64,000 nt of DNA, from contig NC_084769.1 in the NCBI RefSeq assembly GCF_028858725.1, positions 6,573,501-6,637,500 on the forward strand, written 5' to 3'. Source of the DNA: Colius striatus. Lineage: Eukaryota; Chordata; Aves; Coliiformes; Coliidae. Below the pieces are notes generated by a model. It did not search any database. It was given only the letters and a program-made list of their open reading frames with translations, and was not told the origin of the DNA. The translations under genes were made by a program, and so were the position numbers. Shown here one piece after another: positions 13,821 through 26,511 of the stretch (positions are counted from its first letter, which is position 1; every line of letters starts with the position of its first letter).

Positions 13821-14675
13821 TGTTACACTGCTTCACAAATACACCAGTGACGCAGAGTACAGGAATAGTCTAAGAATCAGCACAACTACTCTATGTAGCA
13901 GGCATAGCTGTGGGGTTTTTTTACGTTCTACTCGTTTAAACAGAATAATCATATTTTCATCAAATTATTATGTCATTTATCTGCTTCTGTTGAAACTAAG
14001 GACAAGAAGGATAGACCCTAAATGGGTTTTGCGTAAGTTTGGAAAGAGCCAGAGGGACTTGAATGATGCTTGACAGACTTATATCCATTAATAATCACAC
14101 CATATCTCTCTGTTTTAAGAGACAAGCTCCTATATACTTGTGCAGTGCTTTGAACTCTGGAAAGTTTTTTAATTGAATTGATTTGAATGAGACCTGCATA
14201 CTTCATCTCTACTTATGTCTTCAGGTAACCCAAAATTCGTCTTAAAGTCTGAAGAGATCTCACACACAAAGTATTGGCACTTCAAGTGCTTAATGACATA
14301 TCTTTAATTAAAAAATAAAAAAAACACAGCAAAAGTCTGGTTTTTAGAATGTTTAAGGTCTGGTCATGCATTCTGGTTTATCAATACCAATGAAGCTCAG
14401 TAAACATAGAGTCTGTGATTGAACTTCATATTAATACAGCACAAGGTCCTAAGGAAGGCTTTCTGTCTCACTAAAAGCTTTTGCAGTGATTTAACTAGAA
14501 AAATGCTAATGATATTGTAAGATTTCTCTGCATTGGACCTGCATTTACCCTTGAAGAGTTTCTTGCACAGTTAATTTAAAAAATGGATGCAAATACAGAA
14601 TATACGACAAAGTCCATTTTTGGTACCACAATAAGCATGGCATTTACATTTCACAAGCTATTGAATGACGACAAT
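13821..14675. other. Non-coding stretch
   Basis: No gene or recognisable repeat is seen between two CR1 copies. Sequence is AT-rich, with a short A-rich run near 14,306-14,326. Confidence 0.5.
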
Positions 14676-15270
14676 GATATCTTGCATCAAGAAGAGTGTG
14701 GGCAGCAGGTCAAGGGAGGTTCTTCTCCCTCTCTACTCTGCCCTGGTGAGGCCTCATCTGGAGTCCTGTGTCCAGTTCTGGGCTCCCCAGCTCAAGAGGG
14801 ACAGGGAACTGCTGGAGAGAGTCCAGTGCAGGGCCACCAAGATGATCAGGGGACTGGAACATCTTCCTTATGAGGAAAGGCTGCGGGAACTGGGGCTGTT
14901 TAGTCTGGAGAAGAGGAGACTGAGGGGGAATCTCATTAATATTTACAAATATCTAAATGGTGGGTGTCAGGAGGTTGAAGTATCACTTTTTTCTGTTGTA
15001 TCTAGTGAGAGGACAGAGGGTAATGGGATGAAGCTGGAACACAAAAAGTTCCGTTTAAACATAAGGAAAAACTATTTCACTGTGAGAATGAGGGAGCCCT
15101 GGCACAGGCTGCCCAGGGAAGGTGTGGATGCTCCTTCCTTGGAGGTCTTCAAAACCCACCTGGACACATGCCTGTCTGACTTGATCTAGGTTGATCTGGT
15201 TCTGCAGGGTGGTTGGACTAGATGATCTCTAAAGGTCCCTTCCAACCCTACCATTCTATGATTCTATGAT
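14676..15270 (+). mobile_element. CR1 LINE, comparatively intact ORF2 C-terminus
   Basis: The least damaged CR1 copy read on the plus strand. A 174-codon frame (14,665-15,189, stop TAG) runs without interruption through the ORF2 C-terminal region: [81 protein letters not shown] and a final DLI. After the stop come about 80 bp of 3' UTR and the tail CCATTCTATGATTCTATGAT. The reverse-transcriptase and endonuclease domains are missing through 5' truncation, so it cannot move itself. The intact frame suggests a relatively young insertion. Confidence 0.94.
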
Positions 15271-17984
15271 AACTTCAAAATGATTTACTGCAATCAGACT
15301 TTTTGCCACTAAAGTAACTTTTACTCTAAAACATGTGACACTAGAGTACAGGAAAGGTTCAAAGAACAAGCCCCCACTACTTATTGCTTAATATTTTATA
15401 ACTGAAAGACTAGCTGCATCCAAGCCTTAGAACATTTAATACTTACATTTCCACCTTCTATTTTTCCCTTGAGGTGTGCTTTATCACGTGCGTGCACAAC
15501 TAAGTGGGGATGGTCTGACTGACCTCTCCCTTCTCTTAAAAATCCAAGATGAATTCCCACTTACTATAAATGATCAAAGTTTTATAGACTAATGACAGTT
15601 TAAAATACTTTTTTCTCCACTTTTACTGCAACCCTGTCATTAAGACTAACAATCTAAGTAGCTAAGAGAATGAGTAAGCAAGATGATTTACACAGATGAT
15701 AGTGCAATGTTAAGAAGTGGGGAAAGATTCTTTGAAATTTTTTGTAGCTGAACCATTAAAAAGATTTACACCAAGGTCTTTAAGTGGAAAGAGAGCATTG
15801 CCAAAGAGGTCTGGCAAGCTCTTCTATCAATAAAATACTCTGCCTCATAAATTTAGCCAAACCTTCAGCTTAAAACCTGATTAAAAGCTAGAAGGAAGTT
15901 GTTTTGTTACCAGAGGTAGACCAGTGACCCAGTATCCAAAGAAACTGCCTATAAAAATCAGACAGAATGGCTTCACTTTTATAAAATCTTCACCAATATT
16001 ACATCTCCTGTACTACTGAGGAAATATTTAGCATGAGAGAGCACAGGTTCTAATATAGGACAAAGTTGTGCTGAAATTTTTTAGGGCTGGGCATGAAAAC
16101 TTTAAATGTTTCTGTACCTGCCCAATCTGTACCTTATGACAAGGCTTACAAAAATCTTGCCATACATAAAATATGTACCTATATGTTGTAACTTCTTTCA
16201 GAATGTTCTTTAGTTAGAGATTAATTCAGAACAAGCTTGTGTCTTTTTCATATCCCACATCCTAACATCTTTGCTCACTAGAGATAGCCTCAGAAGGCAG
16301 CAATCAGCTCTGGATTCAGAGGTTGGGCAGGTTCAGAGTCAAGCCTTGATTTTATGACTATACCATTATTTGGTGCATACCTTTAGAATTTGAAAGCAGC
16401 AGTATTTTATATAGTTCACAACCAAATTTGAAGACAAAATGACAAAGAAAACAGGAGGTTTTCTGTTGCTCAGTAAACCACAACACTATTATTTGTTTTG
16501 TGCTAAAAATGGATTTAAGGCTTCAAAACACAAGTGTTTTGACAGTCTCAGCTTCAAGATCAGCTGTTGGTGACATTTCCATCAACTTGGATTGCAGCCC
16601 ATCCAGATCTAGAAAACAGGTGCCACCCAATTTTGGACTTCACCCAAAATCAAAAGAGTAGGGATAGATGCTTACATGTCCTCACCCTCACCCTGAAAGC
16701 CTGAACAAAGTGATGAACTCCAACAGACAAATTCAAGTAGGAAGAAAGGCAAGGAGCCAAAGTGGTGCACAAGAAAAAGAGCCTGTTGGTTGCTTGGTCT
16801 TTTTATGCCATCATAGTTCATCCATCTCTGCTGTTTGAAGGCAGCAGGTTGCCACAATTTAGACATCCCTGAGCCAAATTCTTTAACCTCCAAACAGAGA
16901 TTCACAGGAATGGTAGCCAGGTTAGCTTGTTGACCACTGCATACATCCTGTGCAATTTTACTCCACAAGCTGATTCAGGACACAGCCCTGGACAACTGGT
17001 CCATCATAGTAGCCTTGAGTTCCTACAGAAATGTATAATTAGCAGATGAATACCATACAGGAATTGTTGTGCTCCTTTAGCCAAACAGATATGGAAGAGA
17101 AAGACACCAAAAAGGCGGGGAACCATCATCTCCATAACCAATGTCACCTTTTTCAGGTCACTGCTGTTATGTGGCAGCCTACAGGCAGAAATGTTAGGAA
17201 ATTTCAACCATTTTGGTAACACAAAGGTTACAAGCACTGCTGCCAGCATTTATATACCTGGCCTTGGAAAGAGAGAGATCCCACTTTTTCTGCTCATCTT
17301 CCCCTTGACTTTGAATATCATCTTTTGCCCAGGTCGTTGACCACGTACTGCACAGTATCGACACTCAGCTGCAGATTGGTGTCACAAAATCCACTTATAG
17401 GCATAGTTGAATATTAAGGAAAATCATAGGGAGCCAACACTGCATCAAAGGAAAGTCAGTTGAGAAGTCTTATTGCCAGTCTTTTATTTCTACCACAGAA
17501 TAACTTCCTCTGTCCAAATACAAATACTTATCTTTTGCTCTCTATAACACATTTAGTGTCTCTGCTGGTATTCTGAATGAGACAGGGAAAAAAAACCCAC
17601 TGAAGATCACTCATGAAAGTGCTTGTCATTTTTTCCCTAAGTTTTTTGTCAGAATCATAAAATGCTAAGCAAATAAACTCACTATTTCAAATACTAACAG
17701 AACCTGTCCCAGCATTACATGCGTTCATTCAAGAACACAACTTCACATGTGCATAAAGAAGTCCCTATGTCCTACGAACAAGAAACATGACAGAATGTGT
17801 ACTTCAGGACTACAAAGTTTAAACTGAACACAGACATTTTAAGCTGTTTTAGGAAAATGCTTGTTTTACATTCATCCCAAAAAAGCCATTTATCAACCAT
17901 CAACAAATTGGATGAATCAGGCAAAACTGGGAAATGGAAGATGATTCATAGAACAAGAGGATGAAATATTTGGGAAGACATGAT
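15271..17984. other. Non-coding stretch, no gene recognised
   Basis: No supportable gene. Two minus-strand frames (16,968-16,672 and 17,249-17,004) lie close together and read as somewhat protein-like, but they are in separate frames, share no motif I recognise, and may be chance or a very old repeat. Confidence 0.45.
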
Positions 17985-18489
17985 GAGAGTCCAGTTCTGG
18001 GCTCCTCAGCTCAAGAGGGACAGGGAAGTGCTGGAGAGAGACCAGCACAGGGCCACCAAGGTGATCAAGGGTACAGAACATCTTTTGTACAAGGAAAGGC
18101 TGTGGGAACTGGGGCTGTTTAGTCTGGAGAAGAGGAGATTGAGGGGTGATCTTATGAACATTTATAAATATCTAAAGGGTGGGTGTCAGGAGGTTGGGAC
18201 ATCCATCTTTTCTATAGTAGCTAGTAACAGGACAAAGGGGTAATGGGATGAAGCTGGAGCACAAAAAGTTCCATTTAAACATAAGAAAAAACTGTTTCCC
18301 TGTTGAGGTGAGGGAGCCCTGGTACAGGCTGCCCAGAGGGGTTGTGGAGACTCCTTCCTTGGAGGGCTTCAAGACCCGCCTGGACATGTTCCTATGTGAC
18401 CTGATCTAGGTGACCCTGCTTCTGCAGGGGGGTTGGACTAGATCATCTCTAGAGGTCCCTTCCAACCCTACCATTCTGTGATTCTATGA
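17985..18489 (+). mobile_element. CR1 LINE, 3' fragment (left arm of inverted pair)
   Basis: A plus-strand CR1 copy of about 505 bp. The frame at 17,980-18,243 reads [28 protein letters not shown] and [15 protein letters not shown] before it is interrupted. The 3' end has GGTCCCTTCCAACCCTACCATTCTGTGATTCTATGA. Together with the opposite-strand copy at 19,426-19,896 it makes a tail-to-tail inverted repeat with a spacer of about 940 bp. Confidence 0.93.
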
Positions 18490-19425
18490 AATAAGTGGAG
18501 GCAGTTTGTACACATTCAGGTAGGAAAGCTCCCCATGCTGGGAACAAGGGCTTGCATGAGATGTTTATGCCATTTCACCCGTTAAGAGTCAATACTTATT
18601 TCAAAATCTAAGAGACTCTAGATGTTTCTGGAGTTTGGAGAGTGGAACCTCTTCTGCAAATGCAAAAACATCAACTCACTAATGGCAGATGGGAAGCTGG
18701 GTCATATAGAGAATGATTTTACCCTCTAGTCAATACCTAGACAGATGAACAAGTTGTCAGGATTTTTATACAGGTTCCTTTTCCATGGGAATGAAGGAAC
18801 AATTACACATATTCCTTCATTCATATATAGATAGAAACACTCCATCTTCCTTTCCCCCCTACCCCCTTAGTGTGTTGTACAGCAGTCTGAGAAATCAAAA
18901 CAGATCATGCATCGAAAAACAGTTTTCAGAACAATTTGTTAAAAGCACAGAAGAACGCTGTTGCTTACACATTCTCCCCAGATGATGCACTGACTGCACA
19001 TATACAAGCCCTCCTTACAGACCTGGTCCCAAAAGATTGAGTGAGAGAGTTAAGACACGTTACTCATTCAAGTACGTGAAGTTAGATAGGTTCAGAGGGG
19101 ATTACAGATGTCATTTTCGGTGCTGCATCTCTTTCACGCTAGGTACTGTTTACTGCACATGTTCACACAACGTTCCCCCTTGGCTGCACAATCGTTTGCC
19201 TTCAGCTTTGTATAATCCTTTCAATCTCAAGTATCTTACTTGAGGGAAATGCTGCATATTTCTCTTGCTTTCAGTATCCTGGGAAAGAGATGAAACTTAT
19301 TTGTAAACAAATGGTTTGTTTTCTCTCACATTTTCCCTCTAATGTGAAGTACAATCCTTTACACACTGCATGTTGATGACTTGTGTACTATTGTGATTTA
19401 TAGCACTCATTTCACTTGTTTTCGT
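18490..19425. other. Spacer between two inverted CR1 copies
   Basis: About 940 bp with no gene seen. If transcribed, it would form the loop of the CR1 inverted-repeat hairpin described for the flanking copies. Confidence 0.5.
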
Positions 19426-19896
19426 TGAATCACAGAATGGTAGGAGTTGGAAGGGAGCTTTAGAGATCATCTAGTGAAATCCCCTGCTAAAGCAGGTCCC
19501 ACCTAGATCAAGTCACACAGGAATGTGTCCAGGAGAGTTTTGAAGAGCTCTAGAGAAGGAGCCTCCACACCCTCCCTGAGCAGCCTGTGCCAGGGCTCCC
19601 TCACCTCAACAGTTAAATAGTTTTTCCTTATGTTTAAATGGAACTTTTTGTGTTCCAGCTTCATCCCATCACCCCTTGTCCTGTCATTGGATACAACAGA
19701 GAAAAAAAAAGTGATGCCCCAACCTCCTGACACCCACCATTTAGATATTTGTAACTATTAATGAGATCCCCTGTCAGTCTCCTCCAGGCTGAACAACCCC
19801 AGTCCCTGCAGCCTTTCCTCAGAAGGAAGATGCTGCAGTCTCCTGATGGTCTTGGTGGCCCTGTGCTGGACTCTCTCCAGCACTTCCCTGTCCCTT
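19426..19896 (-). mobile_element. CR1 LINE, 3' fragment (right arm of inverted pair)
   Basis: A minus-strand CR1 copy of about 470 bp, starting with TGAATCACAGAATGGTAGGA on the plus strand. The minus-strand frame 19,733-19,503 reads [33 protein letters not shown] and a final DLI, and a second frame upstream carries the frameshifted LEKR-region. The break between the two is a small indel. Same sequence type as the copies at 14,676, 17,985 and 25,854. Confidence 0.93.
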
Positions 19897-19989
19897 TTTT
19901 ATTGGATTTTTTCATTCTGAAGAAAATATACATTTTATTTTGCTCGACTTTGCCTTTTGATTACTGGGCTGTCTTCTAAGTTCTGAAGT

Positions 19990-20165
19990 GAATCTGTCGG
20001 TGTTTGTTCCGGAGTACCTATTGTGGCTTTTGCCAGGAGATGGCAGCATATCGCTGCTTAGCTCGTACGAGCTCTGCAAAATGCCTACAGGGGAAACAAA
20101 CTTCAGAAGCAGTCGGAGGCTTTGCAAACTCGCGTATTCTCCCCCAGCAAAATACCGTAGTAATG
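19990..20165. other. Orphan CpG-rich patch containing a 14-bp palindrome
   Basis: Within otherwise CpG-poor DNA this interval has a cluster of about nine CpGs and a perfect palindrome AGCTCGTACGAGCT at 20,060-20,073 with two CpGs. Open frames exist on both strands across it but have no recognisable domain. It could be a regulatory element, an unmethylated remnant or an unannotated exon. The call rests only on local composition. Confidence 0.3.
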
Positions 20166-22549
20166 TCTCTTAAAGGCCCTTCAGGGGCTGAGTCAAAGAG
20201 TGAAGTTTTCCTTGATCCTTGGTTTGATTTTGGCTTTTGGTGGTGGGGTTTTTGTTGTGAGTTTGTTGGGTGTTTTTTTCAAACTAAAAACGTAGAAATG
20301 AAAAGATTTCTGGAAAGTAGAGATAAGCTGGGCAAAGTTTTTTGCTACAAGTAGTCAGAAAGGTTTGTAAATTTGGAACTCCAGCTCTGTATCTGCAACT
20401 GAGGACATCATTTCTAGCAGTAAAGCCAATACTTCTATCCCTGCCTCTTCAGAATTCTTGACCACACAAGACATTTTCCTGTTCTCAAACAATACACACA
20501 CATACATAGCAATTTCACCCTTTCCTACCTGTTTAAAAGACAGCAGCAGGGTATCTATGAATAAAAACCTAACAGCTTTAAAATCATGCATTCCAAAACT
20601 TTACTACTCTCTTTAGTGCTTTCCATATGAAACTTCAAAAGAAACAAAACCCATGTAAGCATCATGTACAGATTGCAAACATTCTAAATTCTTTGCCCTT
20701 TCAAAACCAAAATGGGCTTGAGCTAATGAGTACTGCTATTTGCACTTCCCATCTACAGTTTGCTTCTATGAGTAAACAATTCTATTACATGTGAGCAACA
20801 TAACACTCATTTTTCTCCCTGCAGAAATAAACTGATTTATTTCAATTCATATGATGTGGTTCTTTCAGGTTAGGAAGTTTAGGGTGTGCTTATAACAGAG
20901 TTTTCACAGTGTATAAGGCAGCCTTCTCGTGTATCCTCTGTCACCCTGTTAACAGAGCCTGGATAGATCCTTTTCACTTTCTAACAATAATTTGACTGGT
21001 AATTTCATAGAAGTGCAAAGAATCAACAACCAGCTCACACATTCCTTGTGTCATGTTGATGCTTCAGTCAGAATGACTTGGCCATTTCAAAATACATGCT
21101 AAGGAAAGAAGAATCTATTTTGGACTGGCAGTGTTTTTCTCTTACCTGGAATCACCTCGTTGGTCGCCTTCTGTCCCTCAGAGGTGGCTAAAAGTCCGCT
21201 TTTTCCGTGTTGCAAATAGCAGCTGCTTCAGCACTGTAGCAAAAGAAAGCCCTTCTGTCAAACAATATAGTGTCTTTCTGTCAGACAATTGATCTTAACA
21301 GAGCAAAGCCTCAGGAGGGCCTTCTAACATGGGAAAGCAGCAAGTCCATTAGGATTGAGCTTGTAAGGGAAGTCTGCACGGCTCCCATGCCAGAGGTATG
21401 GCCTCAGGTGCAGCACTGAGGGAAACACTGGTTGTGAATCCTACACTCCTGATGGGCTCATGCAGAGTCCCCAGAGTCCTCCAAGCCTCTGAGATCTGGA
21501 CACCTAAATTGAGGCCTCTCCCCAGCCAGTTCCTGCTGCTGCAGGGCTCTCAGCGCTGTCAGGCACGTGTTCTCCCAACTTATCCTTGCAGCCCCTTGGA
21601 TTATTTAGTCTCTAAAAGTCTGTCTGTCAAGGAGCAGAAGTTAAAAACATGCTCACTCATGGAGAACATCACCAGGCAACTATTGCCACAGACTATCTCA
21701 AAAAGTCCAAAATTCAATATGCCTTTGAAATTGAGTGAGGTAAACACAGACATCACGGAGTAAAATGATGATGGGATTTAAAGACTCCTAAGATAATGAC
21801 AATTTGAACAGCAACAGCAGTAAAAGATCTGCATCAACCTGCAAATCCTCTGCAAACAGATTTTCTACTTCTCCAGCTTGTAACTCCGTCCTAATACATC
21901 CTACTTGCAACTGTTGCTTCTCAGTTTCTGAGCAAGCCTTGTATTCAGTATGGCAACTGATGACATAGTTCTCAGTCTTTGAAAAACAATTTTCTTATCC
22001 TCTGATTTCTATTTTGTGATCTCTTTTTCCTTATTACTTTACCATTAATCTCTATCTCCTCCCTGACTTTTCTTTCCCAGTGTTTCCTCCTCTGTTTCTT
22101 AAGGTCTTAATAAGCTTGATGGATCACAGTAGTGCAGAGAGCGAGGAATCTCCTCTGAAGTAGCATTTAACAAAGATAAGGTTAGAAGAGGGGCAACAGG
22201 ATCTAATGTCATTATATATTTAAATACTGCTAATAGTGCAGGAGCAGGCATGCCAGAACTCACCAGCTGTCCCTAAAGGTACAAGCCAGCTTTCTGTCTC
22301 TTCACATTACAACCCAGTTTAACCTCTGTTGTCACATACCTCAGCAGGAAAAAAACATCATAAAGTGTGCTCCACTAGAACTGGAGCTCTAATTTATCTA
22401 CTTTCAGAGACATGCTATTCTGTAGAGTCAGAAATGTAAAGACTACATTCAGTGTTACAGACAGCTAACACAGAAGTTGCATAGCATTATAGTATTTGTT
22501 ACAGCAGAGTGAATGAGCTTGCCTAACAAGAGAAGATTCTTCATAGACA

Positions 22550-22640
22550 GAAAGATATATCGAGATTTATCTATATAGACACATATATATATGAAAATAT
22601 TTATGTATATAATAATATCCTTTATCTAGAGAGATATACA
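22550..22640. repeat. AT-rich low-complexity run
   Basis: A run of ATATAT, TATGTATATAATAATAT and similar steps, with no clean repeat unit. It is a decayed AT microsatellite or simple AT-rich DNA. Confidence 0.55.
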
Positions 22641-25600
22641 GTAACTATGATACCATGAAAAATAAGCAGAACTTGGATTAAATTTGAGCCATGCATGGAA
22701 ATAGTTCTGGATACAGAAACACACAAGAAATTAAGACACAATTTAGCAGAGGCAAGAAGATAATTGCAGCGCCTCCAGCTAACAGAACAGCCTTTGTATT
22801 GAAACTAATAATATCTGATCTAGACAAATTCAAATGTTTAGGTTAGTTGGCACCTAAATGCAATTAGAAAATAACAGATCAAAATTTATGAGGAGCCATA
22901 TTCTCCCTCCCTGCCCTCACTATTAGGAAGCAAAAATGAGGTCTACCAATTAGAATGATAATTAATTTCTAGCTAAGTATGTGGATGCAAAGAATCTGGA
23001 TACTTAATTTTGGCTATGTTCAGCTAAGTGTGCAACTACTAGTATTTGCCTTTGGCTTTTCCAGGCTACTATGTGTAGTCTTTTTTTTTTCGATTGATCC
23101 AGTGTCTGAAAAAGATTCAGTCTTGACTTGGATACAAAACACTTTCTGGCAGCCTGCTGTGCCTGTATCTCCCAGTCTTCCTTCAAACCTCCAGCAAAAG
23201 CAGTTTTACATCATAAAAAAAAGTTTTCTCTGAAATTCTTCTCAGATAAGCTGGTATCTTGTTAGGACTTTTTTCACCCAAGAGAGATTATATGACTGTT
23301 CACTGACAAGCATCCTTTAGCTCTGCTGTCCTTTGTCTAGGTTAATGACATGTACTGGGTACTGCCTCTTCAGCAAGCTGCCACAGCTGTGCCAAATGCC
23401 ATCAGGGGAAGATTATGGCAATGAAATAGGCTTCAGCTCAGCAATCCAACCAGATTTAGTAGTGAGTACTGTTCTAATGAAGTCTCCATTACAAACACAG
23501 AAGCCCCTGACAACAATTAACTTTGGCAAATTTTCAGAAATCTGGTTTATGTGACAAGCTTGCAGGAGGCAGAAACGTCTCTCACACATTAGGCAACATA
23601 CAAAACATCACCCCAGCTTAAAAGTTTAGAATTACCCCACATTAAGAAGAAAACATTTCACTCTTCCATTTAATCCTTCATAATTTTACTGTTCAATAAA
23701 ATGTCACAGGTTTCAACCAGTCTTCCATAGTATATTTTCTATGGTCAGCATTAGGCAGCCTTTATCTTCATGTAAGTTCCTGTACATACAAAACTATTTC
23801 ACCTAACTGCTTTTAAAACAACTCAGTTCTAACACTGTCAGAAAAGTTTCAGATAAAGTATCTGACACTCTTCTTCTTTCCTTGTCTGCAGAAGTGTTTT
23901 GGAAATGGAGCCAAGACACAAAAATCAGACCTCGATTGCAAGGAGGCAGTTGAGCTACAGAAGCCAGGTGTGATGCATGAGTGAAGATCTGACTGATGAA
24001 ACTACAGCTGAACTTCAAGAGCCCAAGTGCAAAACTCTCTAGAGTTTGTTGGTTAGTTTGTTCTTTTCTTAATAATCTGGACTCATTCTGAAGGAAAAGT
24101 AGGAATGAGGAAGGAGAAAGATGTGGGCACAGGATCAGCTCAGGCAAACCGAAGGCATGATTTTGTGTGGTTTCCTCTGCAGGCAAATTCATGGGTGGGA
24201 AATGCTCCTGTTCTGGGTCACTTAAGGGAACTTTCACCACACACAAAGAAATTCTGGAAGCAGGGTATTCAGCATGTAAAAGTACAACCCAATTCATCAT
24301 GGTCCAACAAATAAAAAATGATTGGTAGGATTAATGAGCTACCAATACAATGGTTGAGTTCCCTGCTCCAGCAACAACATCCAACCAACATTTGCCAGCC
24401 ATGCAATTCAAGTGAGGAGGCTTTTCTCTATTTGTCCCTGGGACAGGCTGATCCTCAGCACTGCAGAGTTGCCATCCTCAGCCTCCTTGTTGTCTCCTTA
24501 GGATTTTATATCTTTCCATGTTTGTTTTTTCCTTTTCACTCCTTGAGCTGCCAACTGTACCCTTCTCATCAACATTACATGTGGAGTTTCACTTTCTTGC
24601 TTTGCACGGCTCTGTTCTGTGCAGGCTTTTACAGTTCTATCAGTTAGCAGGTTTCTCAGAAGTCTAAGCCTGGGTTACACAAGCACGCTGTGTGTAAGCT
24701 GGGTCTTGGCTAACAGACAGCTGAACTGCTGGGAGGAGGGTTACAGGTGTGACAGGCTATTCTGGAAAAAACTACTGACATTATCTTATGAAGAACTGTC
24801 TCTTTTATTGTCAGATCATGTTGCTGTGAGGGAGCAGAGAGCAACAACACACACTTAATAAAATAAAAGAACCTCATTGCATCTCATTCAACTTTGACAC
24901 AGCAGTGATAGCAGTAGAGAATTCATTGTTTAGGAGCACTGATCATACAAAAGCAGACAGGAGCACATAACAGACCTCCTCATTTGTACTAAGAAGTTAA
25001 GCAACAATAAGCCTACTTATGCCTGCAGATGGTTCAGTGCCTGTAATGTTTGGCTTGGGTTTTAATGCAGAAATATCAAAAGCTGTTAGTGGTAATGCTG
25101 AATGACCTCCTGCCTACAGTGGTTTTCTTTTAATACTCAACACATACTACAGTGTGACTGATCATATTTTGAGTCTCATTAGGCAGCCACAAATGGGAAG
25201 AAAAGAGGCACTAGCTAACTACTGCTGCTCCGGTAAGCAACTGCCAGATAAACCACTGTCAGCCCTCCTGGATAAGAACCTGCACACTCTGGGAATGCAT
25301 CAGCATAGGCAAGGTTGCTGTGTAAAACCAGCCTATGCAATAGTGCCAGATGTGACACTGCAGGAAAAGTACAGGAAGAAACAAAAGGCACCGTGGATAT
25401 AAAAGCCTTACATGCAGCACTCTGTCCCTCGTGTGAGATGAAGAGATTTCCATATCTTACTGTGTAATCTCATCTAACTGCATAAACCCACTGCTTTATT
25501 GAGTAGTGTTTTCCACCTTTTCTCAGTTGGCAGGCCCTTAAAATGATCCAATATTCTAATACTGTAAATGTAAACCAACTCATAATTAGCATATTCTTCC

Positions 25601-25853
25601 CAGTTATTCCCCTTGATCCCCCTGAATAGAAATACATTCACCTCAGGGCAACAGGTCAGAAGTCACTGAGCTTGACTAACTGGCATAAGCACAGGTCTGA
25701 GCTTGGACCATTCACATATACACAGGTCTGATGAAAGAAACTCATAGTAGTAGTGAAGCATTTGCAAAGCCCCTCCAACCATGAAGACAAGGAGAAATGA
25801 CAAATACATCAGACATATGCCACCTCACTATAACACCTCCTTTTTTTTCTAAC

Positions 25854-26511
25854 ATAGAATCACAGAATGGTAGGGGTTGGAAGGGACCTTTAGAGATCAT
25901 CTAGTCCAACCCCCCTGCAGAAGCAGGGTCACCTAGACCAGGTCACATAAGAACATGTCCAGGCGGGTCTTGAAGACCTCCAAGGAAGGAGCCTCCACAA
26001 CCCCTCTGGGCAGCCTGTGCCAGGGCTCCATCACCTCACCTCACAGTGAAATAGTTTTTTCTTACGTTTAAGTGGAAATTTTTGTGTTCCAGCTTCATCC
26101 TGTTACCCCTTGTCCTGTTGCTAGCTACTATAGAAAACAGGGATGTCCCAACCTCCTGACACCCACCATTTAGATATTTATAAATGTTCATAAGATCCCC
26201 CCTCAGTCTCCTCTTCTCCAGACTAAACAGCCCCAGTTCCCACAGCCTTTCCTCATATGAAAGATGTTCCAGTCCCCTGATCATCTTGGTGGCCCTGCGC
26301 TGGACTCTCTCCAGCACTTCCCAGTCCCTCTTGAGCTGAGGAGCCCAGAACTGGATACAGGACTCCAGATGAGGCCTCACCAGGGCAGAGTAGAGGGGGA
26401 GAAGAACCTCCCTTGACCTGCTGGCCACACTCTTCTTGATCCCAGGCTGCCATTGGCCTTCTTGGCCACAAGGGCACATTGCCGGCTCATGTTTAGTTTA
26501 TTATCAACATC
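25854..26511 (-). mobile_element. CR1 LINE, about 660 bp, long ORF2 C-terminal frame
   Basis: One of the two longest CR1 copies in the window. On the minus strand the frame 26,479-26,036 (147 codons) reads [78 protein letters not shown] and IRKN-like residues. The 3' end on the plus strand starts ATAGAATCACAGAATGGTAG. Upstream it keeps the AAGAAGGCCAATGGCAGCCTGGGATC segment and a remnant of the preceding coding region (near ATAATAAACTAAACATGAGC). It is 5'-truncated before the reverse-transcriptase core. Little divergence from the 14,676 copy suggests a similar age. Confidence 0.94.

Larger units (their letters stand above)
19897..25853. other. Long non-coding stretch with a small CpG-rich patch and AT-rich low complexity
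   Basis: About 6 kb with no supportable gene. At 19,990-20,165 CpG dinucleotides are clearly denser than in the surroundings (see the separate entry). A G/T-rich low-complexity run lies at about 20,218-20,280 and an AT-rich microsatellite-like run at about 22,550-22,620. Open frames such as 24,300-23,803 (165 codons, minus) and 21,398-21,763 (121 codons, plus) show no motif, and their length is compatible with chance. Confidence 0.5.

Noticed and set aside
16672..17249. Two neighbouring minus-strand frames that read somewhat like protein, considered as a retroviral or transposon relic.
   Set aside because: No family motif could be recognised, and the frames do not join sensibly.
23803..24300. 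A 165-codon minus-strand frame.
   Set aside because: No motif is seen, and roughly one frame of this length is expected by chance in a 64-kb window of this composition.
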